Shown here piece after piece: positions 43,946 to 52,906 of a stretch of DNA of 64,000 nucleotides; the stretch's first letter is position 1; every line of letters starts with the position of its first letter. The notes under the pieces are model-generated. The model ran no database searches. It was not told where the DNA came from and worked only from the letters and a program-made list of their open reading frames with translations. The DNA lies in contig NZ_FSRB01000001.1 of the NCBI RefSeq assembly GCF_900129635.1, positions 4,317,501-4,381,500 on the forward strand, read 5' to 3'. This DNA comes from Singulisphaera sp. GP187. GTDB taxonomy: Bacteria; Planctomycetota; Planctomycetia; Isosphaerales; Isosphaeraceae. Both the position numbers and the translations under genes were made by a program.

Positions 43946-45148
43946 ATGCCTTCGCGACGCGACTTCCTCAAGGCCGGCTTGCGCGGCTCGTCATTGATCG
44001 CCCTGGCCCCCACGGTCCCCGGTTTCCTCGCACGGACCGCGCGGGCCGCCACGGCCGATCGCGACGGCCGCGTGCTCGTCGTGATCCAGCTCGACGGCGG
44101 CAACGACGGGATCAACACGGTTGTCCCATTCGCCGATGATGGCTACGCTCGGCACCGCGAGGCGCTGCGGTTGCCCAAGGATCAACTGATCAAGATCAAC
44201 GATCATCTCGGCCTGCACCCGGCGCTGCGGCAGGCGGGAAAACTCCTCGAGACGGGTCGACTGGCGATCGTGCCGGGCGTGGGGTATCCGAACCCGAGCC
44301 GGTCGCATTTCCAGAGCATGGCGGTCTGGCAGACGGGCCGGCTCGACCCCGAGGAGCACGGCGGGCCGGGCTGGATCGGCCGCGGGTTCGACACGGCCGG
44401 GGGGGGCCGCCGCGCGGAGTCGCTGTTCGTCGGCTCGGGCACTCCGCCGGCCGCCCTCCGGGGCCGCCGGGCGGTCGCCCTCTCGCTCGAACGAATCGAG
44501 GATCTCGCCCTGGACGCTCCGATGGATGCCCAACGGCCCGACCTGGCTGCCGAACCGGGGGACGACCTGACCGCGTTCGTCCGCCGGAGCACGCTCGACG
44601 CCTACGCCTCCGCCGACCGAATGGACGAACTCATCCGCAACCGTGGAACCGAGGCGAGCTACCCGGCCACTGCGCTAGCCGAGCGGCTCCGCACCGTCGC
44701 CCGGCTCCTCAAAGGGGGATACGCGGCCCGCGTCTTTTACACCACGCAAGGGGGCTACGACACTCATGCCAGCCAGTTATTCTCGCATGCCGACCTGCTT
44801 AATACACTGGCGGACGCCCTGAAGGCGTTCCTGGACGACCTGGCGGCGGCCGGCCTGGCCGAGCGTGTGCTGGTCCTCGGGTTCAGCGAGTTCGGGCGCC
44901 GAGTCGCGGAAAATGGGTCGGCGGGCACCGACCACGGCACCGCCGGCCCGGTCCTGCTCGCCGGCGCGGGGGTCCGGCCCGGCCTGGCCGGTCCCTACCC
45001 AAGCTTGCTCGACCTCGAGGCCGGCGACCTCAAGATGTCCGTCGACTTCCGCCGGGTGTACGCCACCGTGCAAACCGGCTGGCTCGGCCTTCCCGCCGAT
45101 CCCGCGCTCGGGGACAACGTCGCGCCCTTGCCGCTGCTTCAAGGTTGA
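43946..45148 (+). CDS. DUF1501 family protein, Tat-exported
   Basis: 400 aa from the ATG at 43946, which follows AAGGAGAT; the frame is open further upstream, but the signal peptide starts here. The N terminus MPSRRDFLKAGLRGSSLIAL is a twin-arginine signal (SRRDFLK). The core has VIQLDGGNDGINTVVPFADD, HPALRQAGKLLETGRLAIVP, GVGYPNPSRSHFQSMAVWQTG, and EFGRRVAENGSAGTDHGTAGPVLLAG, typical of this alkaline-phosphatase/sulfatase-fold family. It is partner of the DUF1800 protein upstream (64-nt gap). Confidence 0.93.
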   Translation: MPSRRDFLKAGLRGSSLIALAPTVPGFLARTARAATADRDGRVLVVIQLDGGNDGINTVVPFADDGYARHREALRLPKDQLIKINDHLGLHPALRQAGKLLETGRLAIVPGVGYPNPSRSHFQSMAVWQTGRLDPEEHGGPGWIGRGFDTAGGGRRAESLFVGSGTPPAALRGRRAVALSLERIEDLALDAPMDAQRPDLAAEPGDDLTAFVRRSTLDAYASADRMDELIRNRGTEASYPATALAERLRTVARLLKGGYAARVFYTTQGGYDTHASQLFSHADLLNTLADALKAFLDDLAAAGLAERVLVLGFSEFGRRVAENGSAGTDHGTAGPVLLAGAGVRPGLAGPYPSLLDLEAGDLKMSVDFRRVYATVQTGWLGLPADPALGDNVAPLPLLQG

Positions 45149-45351
45149 GAGCGGCGACAAACCACGTTGATATCTTTAAAACACAAACATATGCAGTCCT
45201 GAATGACTGCGACAAAATGCGTGCATGACTGTTATGACTTGCAATAAAACCGGCGACAGGATACGCAACGCATCAGCAAATCGCGAAGCGGATGAATTTC
45301 TGCCGCTCAAGCGAAGCCAGAGGGCAGCCAATCCCACGCGCCAACGCGGAA

Positions 45352-45550
45352 AATCAACAACGCCCCGATCCGGGGCCAGCAAGCCGCTCGCGACTCGTTC
45401 CCACGGTCCCCCGTGGGAATGCCGTCTGGGACGCTCTTGCGTCCTCGGTTTGCGAGGGCCAGACGACGCGGAGCGTCGGGAACGGCAGTCCACGGAGGAC
45501 CGTGGGAACGAGGATGATTCCTCGCTTTATGGCGGTTCGTTGAAAATCAA
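45352..45550. mobile_element. MITE-like palindromic element, copy 2
   Basis: About 195 bp, matching 31852-32046: TCGTTCCCACGGTC ... GGACCGTGGGAACGAGG, with GACGCGGAGCGTCGGGAACG inside. The ends ATCAACAACGCC and GGCGGTTCGTTGAAAAT are imperfect inverted repeats. It fills most of the gap between the DUF1501 gene and the convergent monooxygenase gene. Confidence 0.75.
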
Positions 45551-45553
45551 TCC

Positions 45554-46966
45554 TTACCGCACCTGCCTGGCCGCCTGCTTGAGCATATTTTTGAGGCGTT
45601 GCCTGCTCAAGATCTCGGCGAGGTCGTCCTTGGCCCAGGGGAGGGTCAGGTCTTGCCCCTTCTTGACGACCGCGATGAAGCCTTCGCACATCTCCTCATT
45701 CGCACCGTAGCCCCAGGTCACGCGCTTGGGGGGCTGATTGGGGTTGCGCGAATGGCCGGAGTTGTCGAAGTGAGCGGTCACGTTGATGAGCGAGCCCCCC
45801 GGGAGCGTGATCGGCTTCTGGAAAAAGTAGGCGCTCTGCCAGGAAGGGTCCCAGACGGGGATGTGAATCAGGTCTTGCTTGGTTCCGTTCGGGTAGGTCG
45901 CCGTCATCCGCATGTCACGACCGAGCAAGTGCATGTGGGGCGAAACAGCCAGGACCTCGAGTTCGGTCGGGACGTACCAGTTCGCCTTGACCTCGAAGTT
46001 GGGAGCCCCCGCCGGGACCTGGAATTTCGAGTTCGACACCGTCGTCCAGTGCAGCGCCTGCTTGACCGGCTCACGCGAGAAATAGACGCCGACGCGGGTG
46101 CGATCGACCTCCGATTTTCCCGTGGCGTGGTAATGGACCTGAAGGATCACGTCGGACTGGCGAGGCAGAAGCTGGCCGACGCCCGGGGGGAAATGACTGG
46201 GCTCATGGCCACCGGCCCAGAAGCTCAGATCCTCGTAGACCGCGATCCCCGGCCCCGCGAACGAGGTGTACCCTTCACGCGGCTCGGCCTTGTCCTTCAA
46301 CCGCGCTTCACCGCTCGAGTCGAGGAAGGCGTTGATATGATGCACAACCTTCGTATTCCCCGGCCGAAAGTCGATCGCGGAGATGTAGGTGTCCTTCGCC
46401 AGATTCGTGGGGAGCACGAAACAGCGGTAGGTGTCCGGGCACGAGGGGCGAATCTTGAAGTCCTCGGTCGGCTCGAGGATGAGGTCGGGCGGCCCGAGCT
46501 TCCAACCCTCGGTGAATTGGGCCGGCGGCGGCAGATGCTTCGGGTCTCCCTCCGGAGCCCCCGCCACGGCCCACGCCTCGAGGACGGCAATCTCCTCGTG
46601 CGAGAGGGATTGGTCGTGCTTGAGCTTCGGGCCGACCCCGGGGGCCGGCTTCCAGGGCGGCATCAGCCGATCCGAAACCACGCTCGCGATATCCGAGGCG
46701 CGCTTCCGAGCCTGCTCGTAGGTCTCCAGCGCGAACGGCCCCACCTGATGGCGGCGATGACAATTCTGACATTTCTTCTGGATGATCGGCGCCACATCCC
46801 TGCTGTAGGTCGGTAGCTTCTTGGCCGCCGCCGATGCCGGCAACGGCCCCCCACCGATGGCTACAGACGTGCCAATCAAAGCCATCCAGATCATGAAGAC
46901 CAGTCGTCGCGGCCAGCGGAACCGCCAGATCGCCCTGCCATCCCTGGAGTCGAACATAATTGCCAC
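45554..46966 (-). CDS. Cytochrome c / ascorbate-dependent copper monooxygenase-like protein
   Basis: 470 aa from a GTG with AGGAGG 7 nt upstream. A signal/anchor helix lies at about 21-48. A class I cytochrome c-like segment has CQNCHRR (residues 66-70) and a possible distal Met in RLMPPWKP. The rest resembles copper type II ascorbate-dependent monooxygenases: a His pair VVHHINAF, HYHATG, SPHMHLLGRDM and a late Met in NEEMCEGF, matching the two-copper arrangement of that family. It would be periplasmic, with the haem feeding electrons to the copper sites (inference). Substrate unknown. Such fusions occur in Planctomycetes and Acidobacteria. Confidence 0.82.
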   Translation of the reverse strand: MAIMFDSRDGRAIWRFRWPRRLVFMIWMALIGTSVAIGGGPLPASAAAKKLPTYSRDVAPIIQKKCQNCHRRHQVGPFALETYEQARKRASDIASVVSDRLMPPWKPAPGVGPKLKHDQSLSHEEIAVLEAWAVAGAPEGDPKHLPPPAQFTEGWKLGPPDLILEPTEDFKIRPSCPDTYRCFVLPTNLAKDTYISAIDFRPGNTKVVHHINAFLDSSGEARLKDKAEPREGYTSFAGPGIAVYEDLSFWAGGHEPSHFPPGVGQLLPRQSDVILQVHYHATGKSEVDRTRVGVYFSREPVKQALHWTTVSNSKFQVPAGAPNFEVKANWYVPTELEVLAVSPHMHLLGRDMRMTATYPNGTKQDLIHIPVWDPSWQSAYFFQKPITLPGGSLINVTAHFDNSGHSRNPNQPPKRVTWGYGANEEMCEGFIAVVKKGQDLTLPWAKDDLAEILSRQRLKNMLKQAARQVR

Positions 46967-48039
46967 CTGCGATCCTCCTGGCGGCGAGCCGCTCGGAGAT
47001 CTTAGCGTTGGAACCAGATTCGTAAGACTTGATCGACGAGATGATGAGCAAGCGAGATGCCAAGAATCGGCACCGCAATCCGAGTTTGGGTTCTCGGTGA
47101 CGCGACGTCCGAACCAAAGCCGCCAGTCATACTCCGGTAGTGTCGGCTACAGTGTCCGCAATCCTCAAGCCTCAGTCCAGCGAATTCCCATTCAAGGAGA
47201 TGGATTCATTGGATTGATGACAAAAAGGGCGCGTGCAGGCAAAGCGATGGAGTCGAAACGATTGGCTTAGGAGTGGGTTGACGCCGGCATCGACGAACCG
47301 TCGAACGGCTCCAATGCGCGTCCCAAGGCTTCCCCCTCGGGTTGAATCCGCAAGCATCCGGTCAGGCTGTGGGGAAATGGGAGCATGCCGTCACGGGTGA
47401 TCGGGACTTCAGGCAAAAATCTCTGCTCCATATCAACCTGTACGCAAGACTGAGCCTTCCACTTCAGGCGGATCATAGCAAGCCGCTTTTCCGCCTGCAA
47501 GTACTTTCAGGGCGATCGACCGCACGGTCCGCAAAGCCATCTGAGCAGGCACGGCCCGATCACTTCCACGCCCGGCTGCACGCAACCTGCCACACAGAAT
47601 CCCATTCTTCACAATATTTACAATTCCGTCACATTCTCATTCAGTCTCATTCTCCGGCGAAAGCCTGAACCGCCCCACGCACCGCTCCCCCGTTGGGACC
47701 GCGGACGAGGCGGCCGCGGTCCCAACGGACTGACGCGCCACCCAGGCCACCCGAGAGCCGCCACATCGAGGAAAAAACACACCTAACGGCTTAGGACAAG
47801 ACCAGCCGCAACGACGCGATCATGCCGATCAATCCGAATTTGCGACCCTCGTGACACGAGCGAGTCGATCTCTGGGCTCGAAAGTTGAACCCGCCCGCCG
47901 GCCGGGTCGATGGTTTATCTGGGCGATGGATTGGCTGCGCGCAGCGGCGGGTGTTCGTCCACCCGCATGTCGATCTCATCGGCTTCGGTCGAACGCTCCT
48001 CCGCCCTTGATCCGTGACTGCAACTTCGAGGGTAACAAC
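46967..48039. other. Intergenic, about 1 kb, no gene seen
   Basis: No frame shows family similarity with a ribosome-binding site. Two short frames (plus 47342-47668, minus 47267-47500) overlap each other and have no motif. GC is lower around 47550-47650, where AT-rich CACAATATTTACAATTCCGT could host a promoter for the rightward genes. Confidence 0.5.
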
Positions 48040-48609
48040 TTGGTCGAGTCGTGCATTCACCTGGCGAACATCCTGTATCTCTTCTCCTACCTGGGTCGAG
48101 ATATGTTGTGGCTACGTGCCCTGACCTGCGGCGGGTTGGTGCTGGGCTTGCTCTTCTTTACCTGTCAGCCGACGCCGCTCTACGGCCCCTCGGTCTGGCA
48201 CGTGGTCTTCCTGGCGATCAACGGGTATCAGATCCGTAACCTCATGCACCAGCGGCGTCAGCAGATGCTCACCAAGGAGCAGGAGCGGCTCGGCGAGGCC
48301 GCGTTTCACGACCTCTCGCGGGATGAGCTCCTCACTTTGCTGACTCACGTCAGCTACGAGACTCCGGGCAAGCTCGCAAATATCCAGCAAATCTGCCATC
48401 AACAGTTGACCCAGGATGAACGCGTGCTGCGGGATCTGGCCTTCGCCGGCCTGTCGCGCGGCGAACTTCTGAACCTGCTGACGCGGAGAATGTGGAATTC
48501 CCTTCGGAGGGGGAAACCGGCCCGGTGGGGTCGGCGACGCCAGGCCCATCGGGGACGCAATTCGGCCGACTCCGCGCGGGAAGTCATGTCAGGTTCGGCG
48601 ACGGGATGA
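48040..48609 (+). CDS. Popeye-like membrane protein
   Basis: About 189 aa from a TTG at 48040 (GAGGG 8 nt upstream); the frame is open upstream to 47851 without similarity. The segment CIHLANILYLFSYLGRDMLW then LRALTCGGLVLGLLFFTCQP, TPLYGPSVWHVVFLAINGYQ and IRNLMHQRRQQMLTKEQERL strongly resembles the three-helix membrane part of Popeye-domain proteins. Two short copies of a DLSRxELLxLLT pattern follow (DLSRDELLTLLTHVSYETPG; GLSRGELLNLLTRRMW). The cyclic-nucleotide-binding barrel expected next is absent, and the Arg-rich tail looks frameshifted, so the gene may be truncated. It lies 78 nt before the cytochrome gene. Confidence 0.55.
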   Translation: MVESCIHLANILYLFSYLGRDMLWLRALTCGGLVLGLLFFTCQPTPLYGPSVWHVVFLAINGYQIRNLMHQRRQQMLTKEQERLGEAAFHDLSRDELLTLLTHVSYETPGKLANIQQICHQQLTQDERVLRDLAFAGLSRGELLNLLTRRMWNSLRRGKPARWGRRRQAHRGRNSADSAREVMSGSATG

Positions 48610-48687
48610 AGCCGGCCTCGGACGCCGAACAGGCGGCGGCCATCGGGCACCAAGAACGGTCATGAAGACCAAGAGGAGCGCGCGATC

Positions 48688-51642
48688 ATGGACGTCCCCC
48701 TTTGGCGAAGACGATGGTGGCAAGCGACCGCGATCGGGTTCTTGGCCATGCTGCTTATCTGTGGGGGATTTCTGCCCAGGATGACCGCGCGCTCGGGGGG
48801 AGCTCTCGTCCCGAGCAATCCTGATCCTCAGACGCTCGAACTCGGCCGACCGAGCGACTTGCCGCTCCCGAGCCGCGTCTCCGTCGCCCAGTTCGAGGAA
48901 AAACTCTTCACGTTCTTGAACGAACGTCAATACGTGGCCCTGGGCTGGCGCCGGGATAAGAGCGTGCGTGACACCGGGCCTTACCTCGAGGGCCGCTCGT
49001 TCGGCACGCACCCGGCGGTCCGGGTCTACTACTCACCGGGCGTGATCCGCTGGCTGCTCAACGGTCGCGCGGGCACGATCCCCGACGGCGAGATGATCAT
49101 CAAGGAGCAGTACCCCGCCCCCGCGATCCGCCACCGGGCGACGCTCGAGGGCGACTTGCCGTATTCCCTGGAGTCCTGGACCGTGATGGTCAAGGACGCG
49201 GCCGGCTCTCACGACGGCTGGTTCTGGAGCAATCCGGCCAAGGGTCAGCGCGTGGTCGACAACCACGTCTACCCGTTCGCCGATCCGATCTCGGGGTTCG
49301 GACTGGCCTGCATCCGCTGTCATGCCGCAACCCAATCCCCAGGCGCCGAGCCCGCCCACCCCGCGAACGAGTTCACCTTCGCGGCCTTGCGGAATATCGA
49401 GGGCTTCCCGGGCACGCCCCTCACCTTCAAGTCCGATGATTCCTGGCGTCGAGGCGCCAACGAAGCGAAGACCGAGGCCGTCGTCAAAACCGCGGCGACG
49501 GCCGACGCCAACCTCGGCCCGGACCCGCGGAGCGCACTCGGCCACCCCCAATCGGGGGCCGGCTTTCCGAGCTTCTTCGACGCGATCAAGCCAGTCGAAC
49601 GGGCGCAACTCGCGGTCTTGCCGCCGGTCACCCACGACTGGGTGGTCACCAACCGCGATCGGAGCCAGGAGTTTCTCACCGCGAACCAATGCATGAGCTG
49701 CCACGCGGGCCTCCTGGCCCCGTTCGGGCCCACGATGTTCGTCCCGACCGGAACCAACGTCGAGTACGGGGCCGAGGGCTGGGACGTCTCCCCCTATGGC
49801 GAGTGGCGCTGGACGCCGATGGGCCTGGCGGGCCGCGACCCCATCGTGTTCGCCCAGATCGAGAGCGAGGTCCAGGCGCTCTGCAAGCAATTCGAATCGG
49901 ACCCGAGCCGCGCGGGCAAACTCTGCGCCACGTTGGCTGACACTTGCATGCGCTGTCATGGGTCAATGGGTAAGCGGCAGTTCGCCATCGACCACCCGGA
50001 CGCGTCAAACTTCTCGGTCGACCACATTCACGAGATCGCCGACCCGGCCGGGCACCCCGGCCACGGCGACGCGAAATACGGCGCCCTGGCCCGCGACGGC
50101 GTGAGCTGCGTGGTCTGCCACCGGATGCAGCCCCCCGCGCAGCCCAGCTCCGACCACCGCCCCTACCTGCAATACTTTCTCGAGACGGCGAACACGGGCA
50201 ATTATCACCTCGGCAAAAAAGGGGAGATCTACGGCCCGTTCCAGGACAACGAGATCGCGTCCTACGCCATGGAGCACGCGACCGGCCTGAAGCCAAAGCA
50301 GAGCGCCTTTTTGAAGTCGTCGCAGCTCTGCGCCTCGTGCCATACGGTCGTCCTGCCGAACGTCGATCGACCGCTCGACCACACCGATCTGAGTCACCAG
50401 GGCGATGAACTCACCCGCGGCGAAGTCGTCCCCGAGTTCCGGAAATTCCACCACCACGTCGAGCAGGCAACCTATCTGGAGTGGCTCAACAGCGAATACG
50501 AGAATGAGATCGACCTGCAAAACCCGCGGGCCAAGTCGTGCCAGGATTGTCATATGTCGCGCGGCTTGAAGGATGAAACGCACGGGATCGACCTCGCACA
50601 ACTCCGGTCCAAGATCGCGGTGATCCAGGACACCACCTATCCCGAAGCCGAGAACCTCGTCGCGAGCGACCGCCTGCAAGTCCGCACCCGCGAGACCGGG
50701 TTCCGCCGCCACAATTTCTCGGGCTTGAACGCGTTCCTGCTCGAGATGTTCAATCAGTTCGACGACGTCCTGGGGGTCCCCAAGACCGACTACATGACGG
50801 GCTCGAAGCAAGGGATCGACCACGCGGTCGACCACATCGCCCGGACGGCCCGCGACGACGTCGCCTCCCTTGCCGTGACCGCCGACTGGCAAGGGCCGAA
50901 CCGACTGACGGCCCGGGTCGTCGTCGCAAACAAGGTGGGCCATCGGTTCCCGAGCGGCGTCGGGTTCCGTCGCGCGTTCCTGGAACTCGCGATCGTCGCA
51001 CCGGCGGAACCGCCGCGCGGGCCCGAGCGGATCGTCTGGGCCTCGGGCCAGACCAACGACCAAGGCGTGCTCCTCGGCGCGGATGGCCAGCCGCTGGCGA
51101 CCGAGTTCTTTGCCCGCGACCCAGGCACTGGCCGCCAACAGTTTCAGCAGCACCACGAGATCATCACTTCACCCAATCAGGTGCAGGTCTATGAGACCCT
51201 GCTCCGCGACGCCAAGGGCGGGTTCACGACCAGCTTTGTCCGAAGCTGTGAGACCGTCAAAGACAACCGCCTCCTGCCGCGCGGTTGGCGACGCGAGGGG
51301 CCGGGCCCTGCCCTGACCGGCCGTTACCTGCAAGCCACCCACCCCGGCCCGGGCGCCTCGGAAGATCCACGCTACCAGGACGGCAGCGGCTCCGACGAGG
51401 TGACCTACCGCATCGAACTGCCGAGTGCCATCGATCTGTCCCGGCTCCAGGTCCGGGCGACGCTCTACTATCAGGCCATCCCCCCCTACTTCCTGCGCAA
51501 CCTGTTCGAGACCGCCCCCGACGGCCCGGCGACCCGCCGCCTGCACCACCTCACCAGCCAACTGAACCTCAAAGGGACGGCCATCGAAGACTGGAAGCTG
51601 CCGATCACCTCGGCCCGATGCACGGTCAAGCCACAGCCTTGA
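48688..51642 (+). CDS. Hexahaem cytochrome c, planctomycete type
   Basis: 984 aa. An N-terminal membrane helix (ATAIGFLAMLLICGGFLP) serves as uncleaved anchor or signal. Six CxxCH haem-binding motifs are present: CIRCH, CMSCH, CMRCH, CVVCH, CASCH, CQDCH. Other His residues (EHATGLK, KFHHHVEQ) can serve as distal ligands. The last third (from about residue 720) has no haem motif and a beta-rich look (LTARVVVANKVGHRFPSGVG FRRAFLELAI), as in NrfA/HAO-like or cytochrome c554-like proteins with a C-terminal sandwich. It is probably periplasmic and moves electrons to or from an unknown donor. The haem-copper protein at 45554 is a possible functional neighbour. Confidence 0.85.
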   Translation: MDVPLWRRRWWQATAIGFLAMLLICGGFLPRMTARSGGALVPSNPDPQTLELGRPSDLPLPSRVSVAQFEEKLFTFLNERQYVALGWRRDKSVRDTGPYLEGRSFGTHPAVRVYYSPGVIRWLLNGRAGTIPDGEMIIKEQYPAPAIRHRATLEGDLPYSLESWTVMVKDAAGSHDGWFWSNPAKGQRVVDNHVYPFADPISGFGLACIRCHAATQSPGAEPAHPANEFTFAALRNIEGFPGTPLTFKSDDSWRRGANEAKTEAVVKTAATADANLGPDPRSALGHPQSGAGFPSFFDAIKPVERAQLAVLPPVTHDWVVTNRDRSQEFLTANQCMSCHAGLLAPFGPTMFVPTGTNVEYGAEGWDVSPYGEWRWTPMGLAGRDPIVFAQIESEVQALCKQFESDPSRAGKLCATLADTCMRCHGSMGKRQFAIDHPDASNFSVDHIHEIADPAGHPGHGDAKYGALARDGVSCVVCHRMQPPAQPSSDHRPYLQYFLETANTGNYHLGKKGEIYGPFQDNEIASYAMEHATGLKPKQSAFLKSSQLCASCHTVVLPNVDRPLDHTDLSHQGDELTRGEVVPEFRKFHHHVEQATYLEWLNSEYENEIDLQNPRAKSCQDCHMSRGLKDETHGIDLAQLRSKIAVIQDTTYPEAENLVASDRLQVRTRETGFRRHNFSGLNAFLLEMFNQFDDVLGVPKTDYMTGSKQGIDHAVDHIARTARDDVASLAVTADWQGPNRLTARVVVANKVGHRFPSGVGFRRAFLELAIVAPAEPPRGPERIVWASGQTNDQGVLLGADGQPLATEFFARDPGTGRQQFQQHHEIITSPNQVQVYETLLRDAKGGFTTSFVRSCETVKDNRLLPRGWRREGPGPALTGRYLQATHPGPGASEDPRYQDGSGSDEVTYRIELPSAIDLSRLQVRATLYYQAIPPYFLRNLFETAPDGPATRRLHHLTSQLNLKGTAIEDWKLPITSARCTVKPQP

Positions 51643-51812
51643 TCCCAACGCGGACGGGCTTGCTGGCAAGGCACGAACCCACCCGCAACCGTCAAATGAC
51701 GGCTCCGCTTCGTTCCGAGAAGTTGAGTAGGACCATCGACTTGATGATTGCGGGTCAGGCATCAGCCAGCCGTCCGCTCTCAAGTCATTAAGACGAAAGC
51801 CTTCACCTCCAA

Positions 51813-51858
51813 ACCCATCCATTCGTGTTGGCCCGCGGGCCAACACGAATGGATGGGT
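51813..51858. repeat. Perfect 46-bp palindrome
   Basis: Arms ACCCATCCATTCGTGTTGGC-CCG and the exact complement with no loop. It is 170 bp downstream of the cytochrome stop, too far for a simple terminator and without a T run. It could form a cruciform or very stable hairpin, or be a pair of abutted element ends. Confidence 0.9.
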
Positions 51859-52104
51859 GATGGATCGCTGCACCGCGACGGCCAACGCAGCGAGCCATGC
51901 CTCCCTCCATGGTTGGGCTTGGCTTCGCGCACCCGCTTCTCAAAATAATGCCGATCGGGCCTCGTTCCAAGGCTCCGATCCCTGCCATTGGACCGCGAAA
52001 GGCATGAGTGCCCCCAATCCGCGGGCGCATGCCCCTTCAACCGAAATCATGTCCAAAATCACACATTATAATTTCCATCATTTACGGCATAACAATTGCT
52101 AAAA

Positions 52105-52120
52105 CCAACTTGCAAGTTGG
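52105..52120. promoter_or_regulatory. Palindrome CCAACTTGCAAGTTGG
   Basis: A perfect 16-bp palindrome in the AT-rich region about 170 nt upstream of the lipoprotein start. It may be a regulator-binding site; no bound protein can be named. Confidence 0.35.
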
Positions 52121-52287
52121 ACTTGTCCGTTCTAAACTCCGAATAACTCAGAGACAGCAAGGTCAATTCGCGAATCGTGTCGCATCGAGAAATATCCCGG
52201 CCGGGGTCACTCTCTGCGAACGATTCGGCTATGCGCCCATTCTTCCATGGCTGGTATCATTGCCAGGTTCTCCTAAGGAAATCATTC

Positions 52288-52728
52288 ATGAGAATAAGCC
52301 GAAGACTGTCCAGGATTTCCGGGGGCGCCCTGCTTGCGTTGCTCGGGGGCTGCGGCGGAGGGGGCAGCGACGACCTGCCGCGTCAGGCGATCTCGGGGAC
52401 CGTCACGCTCGATGACCGCCCTCTGCCTCATGGGTTCATCCAATTTCAACCGGTGGGGGCTGCCGGAGTCGCCACGGGCGGCACTGTGGCCGACGGCAAG
52501 TACGCGATTGACCGGCTCCAGGGTCCGACTCCCGGCGACTACAAGGTGCTCATCTCGAGTTCCTCGGCACCGGAGGCGGCCGCGGCCGAACCGCTCCCCC
52601 CGCCTGGGGCGCCGACGCCGCCCAAATCCGACCCAATCCCTGCGAAGTACAACTCGGCAAGCACCTTGACCGCCAAGATCGAAGCCAGCAACGCGACCCC
52701 GCTCGACTTCTCTTTGAAGTCGAAATAG
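52288..52728 (+). CDS. Small planctomycete lipoprotein, carboxypeptidase-like fold
   Basis: 146 aa from the ATG at 52288 (AAGGAAA 9 nt upstream). The signal peptide ends in lipobox LLGGCGG. The body AISGTVTLDDRPLPHGFIQFQP, TVADGKYAIDRL and GDYKVLISSS is the same carboxypeptidase-regulatory-like family as 7807-8286, with a Pro/Ala-rich linker near the end. It precedes a DUF1559 gene, repeating the pairing at 7.8-9.4 kb. Confidence 0.8.
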   Translation: MRISRRLSRISGGALLALLGGCGGGGSDDLPRQAISGTVTLDDRPLPHGFIQFQPVGAAGVATGGTVADGKYAIDRLQGPTPGDYKVLISSSSAPEAAAAEPLPPPGAPTPPKSDPIPAKYNSASTLTAKIEASNATPLDFSLKSK

Positions 52729-52906
52729 TGCTCTCCTTAGTCATCGCCCCCCCCGCCAAGGTCATTCGACAACTCGGATCGGCTCCACGCACCTGAGTCT
52801 GCCAATGGCAGACGATTCTATCATCACGTAAACATGTTTTAGCTGGAATCGCCATTTCAGGCAATGCCACGTTTTCTTCCGATCCCTTAATCTGCGAGGT
52901 GATTTG

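Noticed and set aside
47267..47668. Two overlapping frames on opposite strands in the 1-kb gap
   Set aside because: No ribosome-binding site, no motif, and they exclude each other.
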